This document shows, piece by piece, positions 37,262 to 46,230 of a stretch of 64,000 nucleotides of DNA (positions are counted from its first letter, which is position 1; each line of letters starts with the position of its first letter). The stretch spans positions 171,524 through 235,523 of the forward strand of contig JABLWZ010000002.1 of the NCBI GenBank assembly GCA_013178275.1, written 5' to 3'. The notes under the pieces were generated by a model that ran no database searches, was not told the origin of the DNA, and saw only the letters and a program-made list of their open reading frames with translations. The position numbers were made by a program, and so were the translations under genes. The stretch comes from Bacillota bacterium. GTDB lineage: Bacteria > Bacillota > Ch66 > Ch109.

Positions 37262-37292
37262 ACCATTGGTACCAATCTGGTTACATTGGTAC
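37262..37292. promoter_or_regulatory. TetR-type operator before the pump genes
   Basis: The palindrome ATTGGTACCAAT (37264-37275) is followed one turn later by a second half-type copy ATTGGTACC (37284-37292). The same core occurs upstream of the tetR gene at 37971-37986. It lies 36 bases upstream of the adaptor gene, suiting repression of the pump. Confidence 0.7.
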
Positions 37293-37321
37293 CGCCAAAA
37301 AAAACACGTGTTTCACAGTTA

Positions 37322-37927
37322 TCAATAAAGCCAACTGTTACACAGAAAAGGCATCCGGTTAGTCTTTTTATCCGGTTCGACCAGTCCGTTGAGCAGTATA
37401 TCGACCATGATTGATGTCGCTTCTTTTGGAATAAGATTATTTTGGCTCATGTATTTATAGTTGGATAGCTGGTCGGATATGCCATTAAATATCATCTTGA
37501 TGACAGCCGGGTCCACAGGTCTAAAATACTTGGCCTCAACCCCTTTACGTATAATCTCTTCGATCAGGTCCCATTCTTCATCGCGAAAACGGTTGATTTT
37601 TTCCCTTTCCTCCGGCAGGTAGCGCATAATATCATCCAGGATGCGTGACATCAACGGGTCGTATCTTTTTAAGGGGTAGATGACTTGAAACTGCTTAATT
37701 TTTTCGGCCATTGAAAGCCCGTCATCTTTTATAACAGCCATTCCCTGCTGGCGTATATCGTTCAAAAATTGGTCAACGATCGCCCCAATCAGTTCTTCCT
37801 TGGAGTCGAAGTATTCATACAGGGTACGCTTGCTGACAGCTAGTTTCTGTGCCAGGTCACTCATGGTAAACTTGATGCCTTGAACAGCCATCTCTTCAGT
37901 TGCCGTCATTAGAATCCGGTTTCGCAA
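37322..37927 (-). CDS. TetR family repressor of the RND pump
   Basis: 201 residues with a clear TetR helix-turn-helix (MSDLAQKLAVSKRTLYEYFD, SKEELIGAIV) and a helical effector domain. The TTG start has GAGGGTG 8 bases upstream. Matching GGTACC-centred palindromes lie before this gene and before the pump genes, so it probably represses both itself and the pump. The ligand is unknown. Confidence 0.88.
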   Translation of the reverse strand: MRNRILMTATEEMAVQGIKFTMSDLAQKLAVSKRTLYEYFDSKEELIGAIVDQFLNDIRQQGMAVIKDDGLSMAEKIKQFQVIYPLKRYDPLMSRILDDIMRYLPEEREKINRFRDEEWDLIEEIIRKGVEAKYFRPVDPAVIKMIFNGISDQLSNYKYMSQNNLIPKEATSIMVDILLNGLVEPDKKTNRMPFLCNSWLY

Positions 37928-37970
37928 AACTAATCACCCTCTGTCAGAAGCTAATGGTACTTAATTAGTT

Positions 37971-37986
37971 CCAATGGTACCATTGG
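37971..37986. promoter_or_regulatory. TetR-type operator, 16-base perfect palindrome
   Basis: CCAATGGTACCATTGG is perfectly symmetric and lies 44 bases before the tetR start. It shares the CATTGGTACC core with the sites at 37264-37292. Confidence 0.75.
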
Positions 37987-38132
37987 CTTCTTCCCGTGTC
38001 AATAGAATTATTTATCCCTTAACCCTCAGTGCACGAGAAAAATAAGAAAGGGAATAAATAAACGAGACCGACATAATAGAATCGAATTAGATAAGATATT
38101 ATAAGATATTGATATAATTATTCCACTAATAA

Positions 38133-39344
38133 ATGATCCTAGAACCTGGAGTGACGATTTTGGATATTCTTAATTTGCCTGGTTTTAAAGTGCTTAAAAC
38201 AGAAGAGAATCAGTACGATTATAGGACAACCACCGAGTTAACGGAAAAACCAGGTTGTTGCCCCCATTGCGGCAGCAAACCAAATTTGTATCTTCACGGA
38301 AGCCGTGAACAATTGGTTCGTGACACTAGTATCCACGGTAAAAGAGTGGGGATTCTTTTTTTACGTAAGCGTTATAAATGTCGTGAATGTGGGTCAACTT
38401 TCTATAAATCCGCACCTGCTATCGACAAAAAGCACGTTTCACTACGAGGCTGGTTGAATGTATTCAGCAACAGGCTTTGGGCCAGCCATTCCTTCATATT
38501 GCAGAAGAAATAGGCATTAGTCATACAATTGTACGCAAAATCTTTAATGAATTTGCAGAAAAGAAAGCAAGCGAGACTCGGCTGATTACCCTACTAGTTT
38601 TGGGAATTGACGAAATTCATGTTTCTAAGAAGCCCAGAGGCATCCTCTGAAATATCGAAGAAAATACTGTCGTAGAAATGTTGCCCAATCGCAATAAAGA
38701 AACAATCCTTGCGGCTTTACGTAAGTTCGATTCCAATAAGGTTGAAATTGTTGCAATAGATATGTGGAAGCCCTACCGGGATGCAATAATGCAAGTGTTG
38801 CCCGGCGCAACTGTAGTTGTAGATAAATTTAATGTTCTCCGCATGCGTCGGATGCAATGGAAAAAATACGGAAAGCCATACGCGATAAAACCCCAGACAA
38901 ACAACGACGACAGTTAAAACGAGATAAGTTTATTCTTCTTAAAAACGGCAAAGAACTAACCATTCAAGAGCAGTTATTATGGAAGCCTGGTTAGGCACAT
39001 TTCCAGCTTTAGAGAAGGCTTGGAATCTCAAGGAACAGTTATATCAAGTCTATTAGCCAAAAGACATAATTGAAGCAAAAGCAAGGTATCGGGAATGGAA
39101 ATCAAAAATCACCCCAGAAGTAGCTCCTTTTAATGATGTAGCTAAAAAACTATTGATAATTGGCAAAGAGAAATATTCAATTACTTCTTACAGAGAATAC
39201 ACAAACGCTTACAGCGAAAGCATAAATAATCTCATACGATTGATTGAACGTACCGGAAGGGGTTATTCTTTTGAAGTCTTGCGATATAAAGTTTTGTTCG
39301 GAATAAAGCATAAAAAGATCCCTAAATATGATGACAATAAATAG
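38133..39344 (+). pseudogene. ISL3-family transposase, decayed
   Basis: The first part reads as an ISL3 transposase. It has the zinc-ribbon CCPHCGSKP, then YKCRECGSTFYKSAP. The frame is lost near 38,450, continues in another frame as IGISHTIVRKIFNEFAEKKA and VLGIDEIHVSKKPRGIL, then meets an in-frame TGA (38648-38650). The DDE-core remnant VVEMLPNRNKETIL and the C-terminal SITSYREYTNAYSESINN remain in further frames. Several lesions make it inactive. I could not identify its inverted ends. Confidence 0.8.
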
Positions 39345-39527
39345 AGTCGAACCATTTTATTTAAAGTTTTTTCTTTTCTCCATTATCATAAGTGTTAACT
39401 TTCTTGTTAGAAACATAATTTAAGGGCGCTTGTACCCTAACAATCTGCGAAAGTGCCGGTTCCAAGCGGATTCCAAGGCATGGGATATTAGATTAGATGT
39501 TATTTTCAGCGTTTATATAAGGTGTCA
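39345..39527. other. Short intergenic region between ISL3 remnant and minus-strand gene
   Basis: No gene seen. It probably contains the outer end of the decayed ISL3 element, whose border could not be fixed. Confidence 0.3.
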
Positions 39528-40544
39528 TCATTTTGATGATTTCGGCAAGGGTGCGGCCGGTTCCGCTCTCTCTTTTTTGTGCCTGTCATATGACTGACCC
39601 TCAGGCCGGATCGTCCTGTACCCTTCTGGCACGCCAATCTTCCGGCTAATTTCCTCCATATCACGCGACCATTCAAGTGTTACCAGCGGCAGCCCGGCCC
39701 CGCCTCTTATGGAGCATACAAAGTCATGCACCGCATTCCTGCACGAAGCGGAAACGCCCTTTTCGGCAATATATACGCCAAAAATGTTGCCATAAGAGAT
39801 GGCGCGGCGGACATATTCCGTGGAGGTCGCTTCTGAGAAGGTGCTTTCATCATAGTTTGTATGAAAACCATAAAAACAACGGTTGTTTTTAAGAATATGA
39901 AAAGCTTTGAGGCAACTTTCATCAGTAAGGCTTGCATCTGTTGCTTGTACAGAAACCATAGTATTATGCAGTTTACTAAGAGCTTCAGCAGTTTGATCCG
40001 TAATTAAGTCGGGAAATACTTTGAATACAAATAAGCATTCATCAAATCGCTTTGCTATTTCACATAAAGCGATGATGTTGCTTGCTTCATGGAAGCAGAA
40101 GATATAGCTGTAAATACCCATATCCCGCCCTTCCCTTATGAAATGCTCCATCTGATGAAAAAAATCTGAACCGGATTCGTAAACATCAAAAATCAGAAGC
40201 CATGGAAGAGACCCCCCAAAATAATCCTGTCTTTTTTTCAGCTTATTAGCCCCATATATCAGGCTGCTGTATCCCAGATTCAGACCGACTTTTTTTATCG
40301 TATCGTTGTTAACATCGGAAATTATTCTTTTAACCAGCGAATTATAAGGATTCTTTGGATTGGTAATGACCTTTTTGGCGGCATCAAAAAAACATTTCTG
40401 ATTTTCACTTGTTGAAAAAAGTAGGCCCAAATCAATCAGGTTTCTTATGCTGCGTCTTGTGTTGCTTTTCATATCTTCCATAGCCTTGCTGACAGCTATA
40501 TTGATTGTCTGCCTTATCAGCCTATGCTGCAACTCCAACAGCAA
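39528..40544 (-). CDS. Unassigned protein, possible radical-SAM-like barrel without the cluster cysteines
   Basis: 338 residues, no membrane segment. The middle (LPWLLIFDVYESGSDFFHQM, GIYSYIFCFHEASNIIALCE, FVFKVFPDLITDQTAEALSK, FYGFHTNYDE) alternates strands and helices. In spacing it resembles the barrel of radical SAM enzymes such as the neighbour at 40722, but no CxxxCxxC motif is present. The start of a helical N-terminal domain (LIRQTINIAVSKAMEDMKSN) may bind a partner. It is transcribed divergently from the radical SAM gene across a 27-base inverted repeat. The relationship is my inference; I do not recognise the family. Confidence 0.5.
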   Translation of the reverse strand: MLLELQHRLIRQTINIAVSKAMEDMKSNTRRSIRNLIDLGLLFSTSENQKCFFDAAKKVITNPKNPYNSLVKRIISDVNNDTIKKVGLNLGYSSLIYGANKLKKRQDYFGGSLPWLLIFDVYESGSDFFHQMEHFIREGRDMGIYSYIFCFHEASNIIALCEIAKRFDECLFVFKVFPDLITDQTAEALSKLHNTMVSVQATDASLTDESCLKAFHILKNNRCFYGFHTNYDESTFSEATSTEYVRRAISYGNIFGVYIAEKGVSASCRNAVHDFVCSIRGGAGLPLVTLEWSRDMEEISRKIGVPEGYRTIRPEGQSYDRHKKERAEPAAPLPKSSK

Positions 40545-40620
40545 ACAACTCCCTTTTAAATAATAAAGTACATTATTTAATATACCCCAAAGCGGAGATG
40601 TGCTCTATTGACAGATATTT

Positions 40621-40647
40621 GCTTGTGTAAAGTTTCTTTACACAAGC
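40621..40647. promoter_or_regulatory. Perfect inverted repeat in a divergent promoter region
   Basis: GCTTGTGTAAAG (40621-40632), TTT, CTTTACACAAGC (40636-40647). It is followed by TGTTTTTGTC and preceded by TTGACA at 40608-40613. It is either an operator shared by the divergent genes (dimeric-regulator type, for example TetR) or a bidirectional hairpin. An operator is more likely between divergent starts. Confidence 0.6.
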
Positions 40648-40721
40648 TGTTTTTGTCTAATTACTCAAAATATGCTCTATGCTACACTTCATCATAGATT
40701 AATTTGATTGGGGGCTGTATC

Positions 40722-42104
40722 ATGAACAAAATTATCGGGTCTACAGGGATGAAGCTGGCATATGCCTACTTAAATTCCAATCCTGAAAGGAATGTGCCAA
40801 AACTCATGGATTGGGTAGATCGTATGGCTATAAACAATACAATGGAAGGTCAGCGCAAGGCGATCCGTAAGATCATCGAAGATAAGGACAACAACTGGTA
40901 TAAGCTGATTCTCAGTATGTGGACAGATGTTGATCCCGGGGTGCGGAAGGCGTTTTTCAATAATTTCGTATTAAATGAAAACTTCATCGGATGGCCCATA
41001 CAGGAGAAAAACCGGGAAAAGTACGGCTGTAACATACCATGGGCAATCCTGATGGACCCCACCTCAGCCTGCAACCTCAAATGCACAGGCTGCTGGGCGG
41101 CGGAGTACGGCAATAAAATGTCTATAAGCTATGAAATACTGGATAGCATCATTCAGCAGGGTAAGGAACTTGGGGTATATTTTTTCCTCTATTCCGGCGG
41201 AGAGCCGCTTGTACGAAAGGCGGATATTATACGTCTTTGTAAAAAACATAGCGATTGTCAGTTCCTGGCGTTCACGAACGGCACGCTGATTGACGAGGCG
41301 TTTGCCGACGAAATGCTGCGCGTCAGGAATTTTGTACCGGCCCTCAGCATCGAGGGATTTGAGGACGCCACGGACTCCCGTCGCGGCAAAGGCACTTATC
41401 AGGCGGTCATACACGCTATGGATATCCTCCGGCGGAAAAAACTCATATTCGGCGCTTCTCTCTGCTATACGCGCGATAACACCGAGGTGATCGGCAGCGA
41501 AGAATTTTTCGATTTCCTGATCGACAAAGGGGTGAAATTCGCGTGGTTCTTCACCTATATGCCGGTGGGCGCGGATACGACGCCTGATTTACTGGTAACC
41601 GCCGAGCAGCGTGAGTTTATGTACCGCCAGATCCGTCACTTCCGCGGAACTAAGCCTCTGTTCACCTTGGATTTCTGGAATGACGGCGAATATGCAGGCG
41701 GCTGTATCGCTGGCGGGCGCAGGTATCTGCATATCAACGCTAACGGGGATATCGAACCATGCGCGTTCATCCATTATTCGGATTCCAATATTCATGAAAA
41801 AACGCTTCTTAAGGCGCTGCAGTCCCCTCTGTTCACACAGTACCACAGGAACCAGCCCTTTAACGACAACCACCTGCGGCCCTGCCCTCTTCTGGACAAT
41901 CCGGGCAGACTGACGGCGATGGTGGAGGCATCCGGTGCGGCCTCGACGGATTTCGTCAAACCGGAGGACGTACACAGCTTGAGCGGTAAGTGTGTGAATG
42001 CCGCTAAAAAATGGGCTGTGACTGCGGAAAGGCTGTGGGGTGAATCACACAACTACGCCGGTTGCGCGCAATGCGGTGATGAGGCTCGAAAGGCCATTGG
42101 TTGA
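40722..42104 (+). CDS. Radical SAM protein
   Basis: About 460 residues. The iron-sulfur motif CNLKCTGC (CxxxCxxC) lies in a DPTSACNLKCTGCWAAEYG segment near residue 110. The SAM-binding YSGGEPL and FTNGTLID strands follow. Late cysteines (IEPCAFIHY, RPCPLLDNP, GKCVNAAKK, YAGCAQCGDE) may hold an auxiliary cluster in a SPASM-like region. A helical N-terminal domain of about 90 residues is extra. The substrate is unknown. Its neighbours DegV, PgsA and GpsA suggest a lipid-related or peptide-modifying role, which is speculation. ATG 40722 follows a GGGGGCT site. Confidence 0.85.
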   Translation: MNKIIGSTGMKLAYAYLNSNPERNVPKLMDWVDRMAINNTMEGQRKAIRKIIEDKDNNWYKLILSMWTDVDPGVRKAFFNNFVLNENFIGWPIQEKNREKYGCNIPWAILMDPTSACNLKCTGCWAAEYGNKMSISYEILDSIIQQGKELGVYFFLYSGGEPLVRKADIIRLCKKHSDCQFLAFTNGTLIDEAFADEMLRVRNFVPALSIEGFEDATDSRRGKGTYQAVIHAMDILRRKKLIFGASLCYTRDNTEVIGSEEFFDFLIDKGVKFAWFFTYMPVGADTTPDLLVTAEQREFMYRQIRHFRGTKPLFTLDFWNDGEYAGGCIAGGRRYLHINANGDIEPCAFIHYSDSNIHEKTLLKALQSPLFTQYHRNQPFNDNHLRPCPLLDNPGRLTAMVEASGAASTDFVKPEDVHSLSGKCVNAAKKWAVTAERLWGESHNYAGCAQCGDEARKAIG

Positions 42105-42191
42105 AAAAAACCGGCGCTTTCCTCCAGCCGGGAGACTCATTCTGGCGTGCGCTTGCCATAAAAGCGGCTGCCGTGGCGCAGGGGGCTTGCT

Positions 42192-43064
42192 ATGAGCGAT
42201 TTTATTATTTTCACTGATGCCGCATCGGACCTTCCGACAGAGTTGATTGAAACCCATGGAATTTCTGTTTTACCCATGTATTTTGAAATAGATGGTAGAA
42301 GCTACCGTCATTATCCTGACGGCAGAGAACTCGGATATTCTAGGTTTTATCAGATACTTCGCTCCGGCATCATGGCTAAAACATCGTTGGTTAACAGTTT
42401 GGAGTACCTGAACTATTTTGAACCTGTATTAAAACGCGGTCTGGATATCCTCTACATATCTCTTTCTTCGGGGTTGAGCGGCACTTATCAATCCTCAGTA
42501 ATAGCCGCGAAGGAATTAATGGAAAGGTATCCTGAGCGAAAAGTATACTGCATTGACTCGCGTTGCGCCAGCGTAGGACAGGGTATGCTTGTGTACCACG
42601 CCGCGCTAAAAAAGTATGAGGGTTTAGATATAGACGAATTGAAGGATTGGGTAGTTCAAAATCGTGATCACCTGTGTCATTGGTTTACGGTGAATGACTT
42701 GAATTACTTAAAACGGGGCGGCAGGTTAAGTACTTCAGCAGCTATCGTCGGCACTATGCTTTCAGTGAAACCAATTCTTCATGTTGATAAAGATGGTCAT
42801 CTCATCCTGAGAGGGAAAGTACGAGGACGCCGTAAGTCTCTAGTAGAGCTTGCCGAACATATGGAAAAATTCTGTGTTAGACCGGAGAAACAGACGATCT
42901 TTATCGGACATGGAGACTGCATTGATGATACAGGTATCCTTGCATCTATAATCAAGCAAAGATTTGCACTAAAGGATGTAGCTATCAGCTATGTCGGACC
43001 AATTATTGGAGCGCATACCGGACCTGAGGTGATGGTTTTGTGCTTCTTTGGCAGTGAAAAATAG
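42192..43064 (+). CDS. DegV family fatty-acid-binding protein
   Basis: 290 residues of the two-domain DegV fold: IFTDAASDLP at the start, KTSLVNSLEYLNYFE, YISLSSGLSGTYQSS, DSRCASVGQGML, and KPILHVDKDGHLILRGKVRG. DegV/FakB proteins hold a fatty acid for phosphorylation by FakA and transfer into phospholipid synthesis. No fakA is visible here. The ATG has a GCAGGGGG site. It is 87 bases after the radical SAM gene on the same strand. Confidence 0.88.
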   Translation: MSDFIIFTDAASDLPTELIETHGISVLPMYFEIDGRSYRHYPDGRELGYSRFYQILRSGIMAKTSLVNSLEYLNYFEPVLKRGLDILYISLSSGLSGTYQSSVIAAKELMERYPERKVYCIDSRCASVGQGMLVYHAALKKYEGLDIDELKDWVVQNRDHLCHWFTVNDLNYLKRGGRLSTSAAIVGTMLSVKPILHVDKDGHLILRGKVRGRRKSLVELAEHMEKFCVRPEKQTIFIGHGDCIDDTGILASIIKQRFALKDVAISYVGPIIGAHTGPEVMVLCFFGSEK

Positions 43065-43088
43065 TCTGAATAAAAGAGGATGAATTAA

Positions 43089-43859
43089 TTGCTTATTTTA
43101 GCAAAATACTTTTTATGGTTTATTGTATATAGCTTTGTGGGATGGGCCTATGAATCCGCAATTTGCTCAATAAGTGAACTAAGCCTTGTAAATCGTGGGT
43201 TTTTGAATGGCCCGTTATGTCCGGTTTATGGTTTTGGAGCTTTAGCCTCCATATTTATTTTGGATATGAGAACAGACAATCTTTTTATTCTGTTTTTTTC
43301 CGGCATGCTTATAGCCTGTACGGTTGAATATATCACCGCGGTTTTGCTTGAAAAGCTGTTTAATGCGAAATGGTGGGATTATTCTAATTACCGTTTCAAT
43401 ATCCAAGGACGTGTCTGTCTTATAGGGGCCGTAGTTTTTGGTGTTCTCGCGGTGCTGCTTATCAAGTATATTCATCCGTTTGTCGGAGCTTTGATTGGCC
43501 AACTGCCTGTTTTGTGGCAGATTGTTTTATCAATCGTTATTTTTATTTTTCTCATACTGGATTTGTATATAACTGTGCGTCACCTTCTGGTTCTGAACAG
43601 CAGACTGAAAAAGATGCAATTGGCAATAAACCAATTTTTGAAGCAGTATGCACAACAGGCCGGAGAACTTAAAGAGTCTCTTATGAGCAAATTTGAAGAA
43701 AGTGAATTTTATAACGAGCGCATTAAAGCTTTAATTAGTCTAAGTCGGTTTCAGAATATAAGAATTATTAGGGCATTCCCAAGCTTACGATCCATCAACT
43801 ATGATGATGCATGGCAAAAGCTTAAAAGCATTTTGTTAGGCTCTGATAGCAGGAATTAG
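43089..43859 (+). CDS. CmpB-like putative ABC transporter permease (pfam06541 type)
   Basis: 256 residues. The N-terminal part has the hallmark FVGWAYESAICSI and NRGFLNGPLCPVYGFGA motifs, with about five membrane segments to residue 165. A cytoplasmic coiled-coil tail follows (LKKMQLAINQFLKQYAQQAG). The family is annotated as ABC-transporter type IV, but its function is unproven and no ATPase gene is nearby. The TTG start has AAGAGGA upstream, and the gene is 24 bases after degV. Confidence 0.75.
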   Translation: MLILAKYFLWFIVYSFVGWAYESAICSISELSLVNRGFLNGPLCPVYGFGALASIFILDMRTDNLFILFFSGMLIACTVEYITAVLLEKLFNAKWWDYSNYRFNIQGRVCLIGAVVFGVLAVLLIKYIHPFVGALIGQLPVLWQIVLSIVIFIFLILDLYITVRHLLVLNSRLKKMQLAINQFLKQYAQQAGELKESLMSKFEESEFYNERIKALISLSRFQNIRIIRAFPSLRSINYDDAWQKLKSILLGSDSRN

Positions 43860-43890
43860 AAATTTGCGTTTATAGATGTGCTTTAGAACC

Positions 43891-43950
43891 ATGAAAAATT
43901 ATATACAACACAGCGATATCGCATTGCTTAGAACGTAATTTTTATGCCTT
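43891..43950 (+). pseudogene. Relic of an HD-domain gene, related to 29265-29786
   Basis: A 60-base segment beginning ATGAAAAATTATATACAACA matches 29372-29430 almost perfectly for 31 bases and then with scattered changes. It corresponds to MKNYIQHSDI plus the following HD-gene codons. The rest of the gene is absent. It shows a second copy once lay here and links the two halves of the cargo region. Confidence 0.7.
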
Positions 43951-44086
43951 TCTGTTAAAGCATTACCTCGCATATAGGCAGACGAGGTCTGATTGCCTAT
44001 TCAGAAGTACCTTTTTTCTGTTTCATTTTGTACATAAGACATTCTTAAACGAACGAGGGGCTATACGCCCAAAGAGGAAACATAAT

Positions 44087-44671
44087 ATGAACTTACCAAA
44101 CAAATTGACAATATTAAGAATGATATTGATACCAGTTTTTATTATTCTTTTAATGAAAGAGTATTATTACGTGTCGGGAATTCTCTTTATTGCAGCTTCT
44201 ATTACAGATGCCCTGGATGGATATTTAGCAAGAAAATACAATCTCATTACGGATTTCGGCAAGACAATCGATCCTCTGGCTGATAAGCTTCTGATTACAT
44301 CAGCTTTGATTTGTTTAGTGCAACTAGGCAATATTGCGGGATGGCTTGCCATAGTGATTCTGGCGCGAGAATTTATAATTACCAGCTTAAGATCTGTTGC
44401 GGCTAGAGAAGGCGTAATCATTGTTGCAGAAAGATCGGGAAAAATCAAAACAGTATTGCAAATGTTAGCCTTGTCGGTTATTTTGCTGCGCAATTGGCCT
44501 TTTTCAATTTTTACCGATTTACCTATCGGAGATTATTTACTTTGGCTTGCTGTAGGCATGACCTTGTATTCGGGAATTGACTATATTATAAAAAATAAAA
44601 CATTACTTCTGCCAAAAAGTTCAAGAATGAAAAACAGCCCAATATTCAGCACTATAGCAAAAGAAAGCTGA
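44087..44671 (+). CDS. pgsA: CDP-diacylglycerol-glycerol-3-phosphate 3-phosphatidyltransferase
   Basis: 194 residues, about five membrane helices. The CDP-alcohol phosphatidyltransferase motif is complete: DALDGYLARKYNLITDFG followed by KTIDPLADK, with all four Asp residues. It makes phosphatidylglycerophosphate from CDP-diacylglycerol and glycerol-3-phosphate, which the neighbouring GpsA supplies. An AGAGGA site lies about 8 bases before the ATG. The C-terminal tail (KSSRMKNSPIFSTIAKES) is longer than usual. Confidence 0.9.
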   Translation: MNLPNKLTILRMILIPVFIILLMKEYYYVSGILFIAASITDALDGYLARKYNLITDFGKTIDPLADKLLITSALICLVQLGNIAGWLAIVILAREFIITSLRSVAAREGVIIVAERSGKIKTVLQMLALSVILLRNWPFSIFTDLPIGDYLLWLAVGMTLYSGIDYIIKNKTLLLPKSSRMKNSPIFSTIAKES

Positions 44672-44853
44672 ATATAGGGCGTTTATTGATATACAACTAT
44701 TGTATCAAGAAAAGGTAAAAATTTATAGCACGGCCTGCCTGATAACCCATCTAGCCAGAGCAGAGCCTATTTCATCGCCATAAAGATGCTTGATGCGGCC
44801 ATGTTATCTAGGTGACACGGCCGGTATGCGCCGCAAAGCGAGGAGTGATTCTG

Positions 44854-45879
44854 GTGACAAAAACAACGATTGTCGGGGCCGGTAGTTGGGGCACGGCTTT
44901 ATCATATTCATTGGCATCCAACAAAAAAAAAGTAACCCTCTGGGGCAGAGTAGAGGATGGAATCAATGAGGTAGCAGAAAGTAGGCAGAATCCCCGTTTC
45001 CTTCCCGGCGTTATTTTGCCGCAGGAAGTAGAAGTGTCCAACGATCTGGAGAAAGCCCTTGCCGGAGCAAAAAATGTTGTACTGGCTGTGCCCTCTCATA
45101 TCGTACGGGAAGTAACGCATAAAATTGCCGGTTTTTTAGAGCCTGGCTGTATCGTTATCAACGTAGCCAAGGGGATTGAAACGGAGACCTTACTGCGCTT
45201 GTCTCAGGTGATTGAAGAAGAGCTCAGCGGTAAAAACACTCATATTTCTGTCTTATCCGGACCCAGTCATGCCGAAGAAGTCGGACGTGGCGTCCCCACA
45301 GCTGTAGTGGTGGGCGCTAAAACTCGCCAAGTAGCTGAAAAAGTACAAGATCTCTTTATGTCTCCGCTTTTTCGGGTCTATACAAACCCTGACCTGGTGG
45401 GAATCGAATTGGGTGCAGCTTTGAAAAATATCATCGCCTTGGCTGTTGGAATCACGGAAGGTCTGGGCTATGGTGATAATTCAAAAGCGGCACTGATCAC
45501 TAGGGGTTTGGCGGAAATCGCCCGTTTAGGTGTGGCGGCCGGAGCGAACCCGCTGACCTTTGCAGGACTGACGGGTGTGGGTGACTTAATCGTAACTTGC
45601 ACCAGCATGCACAGCCGTAATCATCGTGCTGGTATCCAGATTGGGCAAGGGGTTCCCCTGGATGTAGTCCTGGAGCGGATGGGTATGGTTGTGGAAGGTG
45701 TGAGAGCTACCCAGGCAGCTTATCGCATGAAGGATGTTTATCAGGTCGCGATGCCTATCTGCGAGGAAACATACAATGTCCTCTTTAATAAAAAAGACAC
45801 CAAAGAAGCGGTCATGGATCTGATGCTACGTCAACGCACGCATGAGGTCGAAAAAATTGTGATGAATCCACCTTCTTAG
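44854..45879 (+). CDS. gpsA: NAD(P)+-dependent glycerol-3-phosphate dehydrogenase
   Basis: 341 residues, normal length. The dinucleotide-binding loop GAGSWGTAL is at the N-terminus, with SGPSHAEEV, the catalytic Lys in ELGAALKNIIALAVG and the NSKAALITRG segment. It reduces dihydroxyacetone phosphate to glycerol-3-phosphate for phospholipid synthesis and pairs functionally with PgsA. GTG 44854 is preferred because GAGGAG lies 8 bases upstream; an in-frame upstream codon at 44812 has no site. A chromosomal gpsA normally sits after plsY, so this may be an extra copy. Confidence 0.9.
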   Translation: MTKTTIVGAGSWGTALSYSLASNKKKVTLWGRVEDGINEVAESRQNPRFLPGVILPQEVEVSNDLEKALAGAKNVVLAVPSHIVREVTHKIAGFLEPGCIVINVAKGIETETLLRLSQVIEEELSGKNTHISVLSGPSHAEEVGRGVPTAVVVGAKTRQVAEKVQDLFMSPLFRVYTNPDLVGIELGAALKNIIALAVGITEGLGYGDNSKAALITRGLAEIARLGVAAGANPLTFAGLTGVGDLIVTCTSMHSRNHRAGIQIGQGVPLDVVLERMGMVVEGVRATQAAYRMKDVYQVAMPICEETYNVLFNKKDTKEAVMDLMLRQRTHEVEKIVMNPPS

Positions 45880-46042
45880 CCAAGTGGATCAAGCTTTGAC
45901 GTGTTTCTCGGATGTGCTGGCGTAAAAACCTCACTGTTGAATTATAAAGTAGCTAATTTATTGGAGGTAAATTCTGTGTCCTTGCAGGACTACAATTAGC
46001 TTTTATGCAAGATAACTGAATAATTGAGTGTTATGTCGAATG

Positions 46043-46082
46043 GGCGTAGGCTGCAAGGAAAACCTTGCAGCCTACGCCTTTT
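46043..46082. terminator. Strong intrinsic terminator
   Basis: GGCGTAGGCTGCAAGG (46043-46058), AAAA, CCTTGCAGCCTACGCC (46063-46078), then TTTT. The 16-base stem is perfect. It closes the transcript running through pgsA-gpsA. Confidence 0.88.
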
Positions 46083-46187
46083 CATTGTCGTTTTTTGCTG
46101 GATGTAAAGGAAAAGCAATAGCTTTTGTTGTGAGAAGGAAGCCGTAATGTCGGAATAAGACAGCACTAAAAATTTATTTTCCCAAAA

Positions 46188-46230
46188 CCCTGTATTTTGT
46201 CCTTCTCATTTCAATGTATAGGACGAGAGG
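46188..46230 (+). repeat. 43-base repeat, copy 1 (before sigma-like gene)
   Basis: Starts CCCTGTATTTT and ends TTTCAATGTATAGGACGAGAGG minus a few bases of context. It shares this frame with copy 2 at 46973-47015, with a divergent centre. It lies 12 bases before the sigma-like gene and may be a promoter or attenuator. Confidence 0.7.

Noticed and set aside
26396..45879. Anti-phage defence island
   Set aside because: No nuclease, toxin-antitoxin, restriction, reverse transcriptase or NLR-type gene was recognised. The gene content points to membrane functions.
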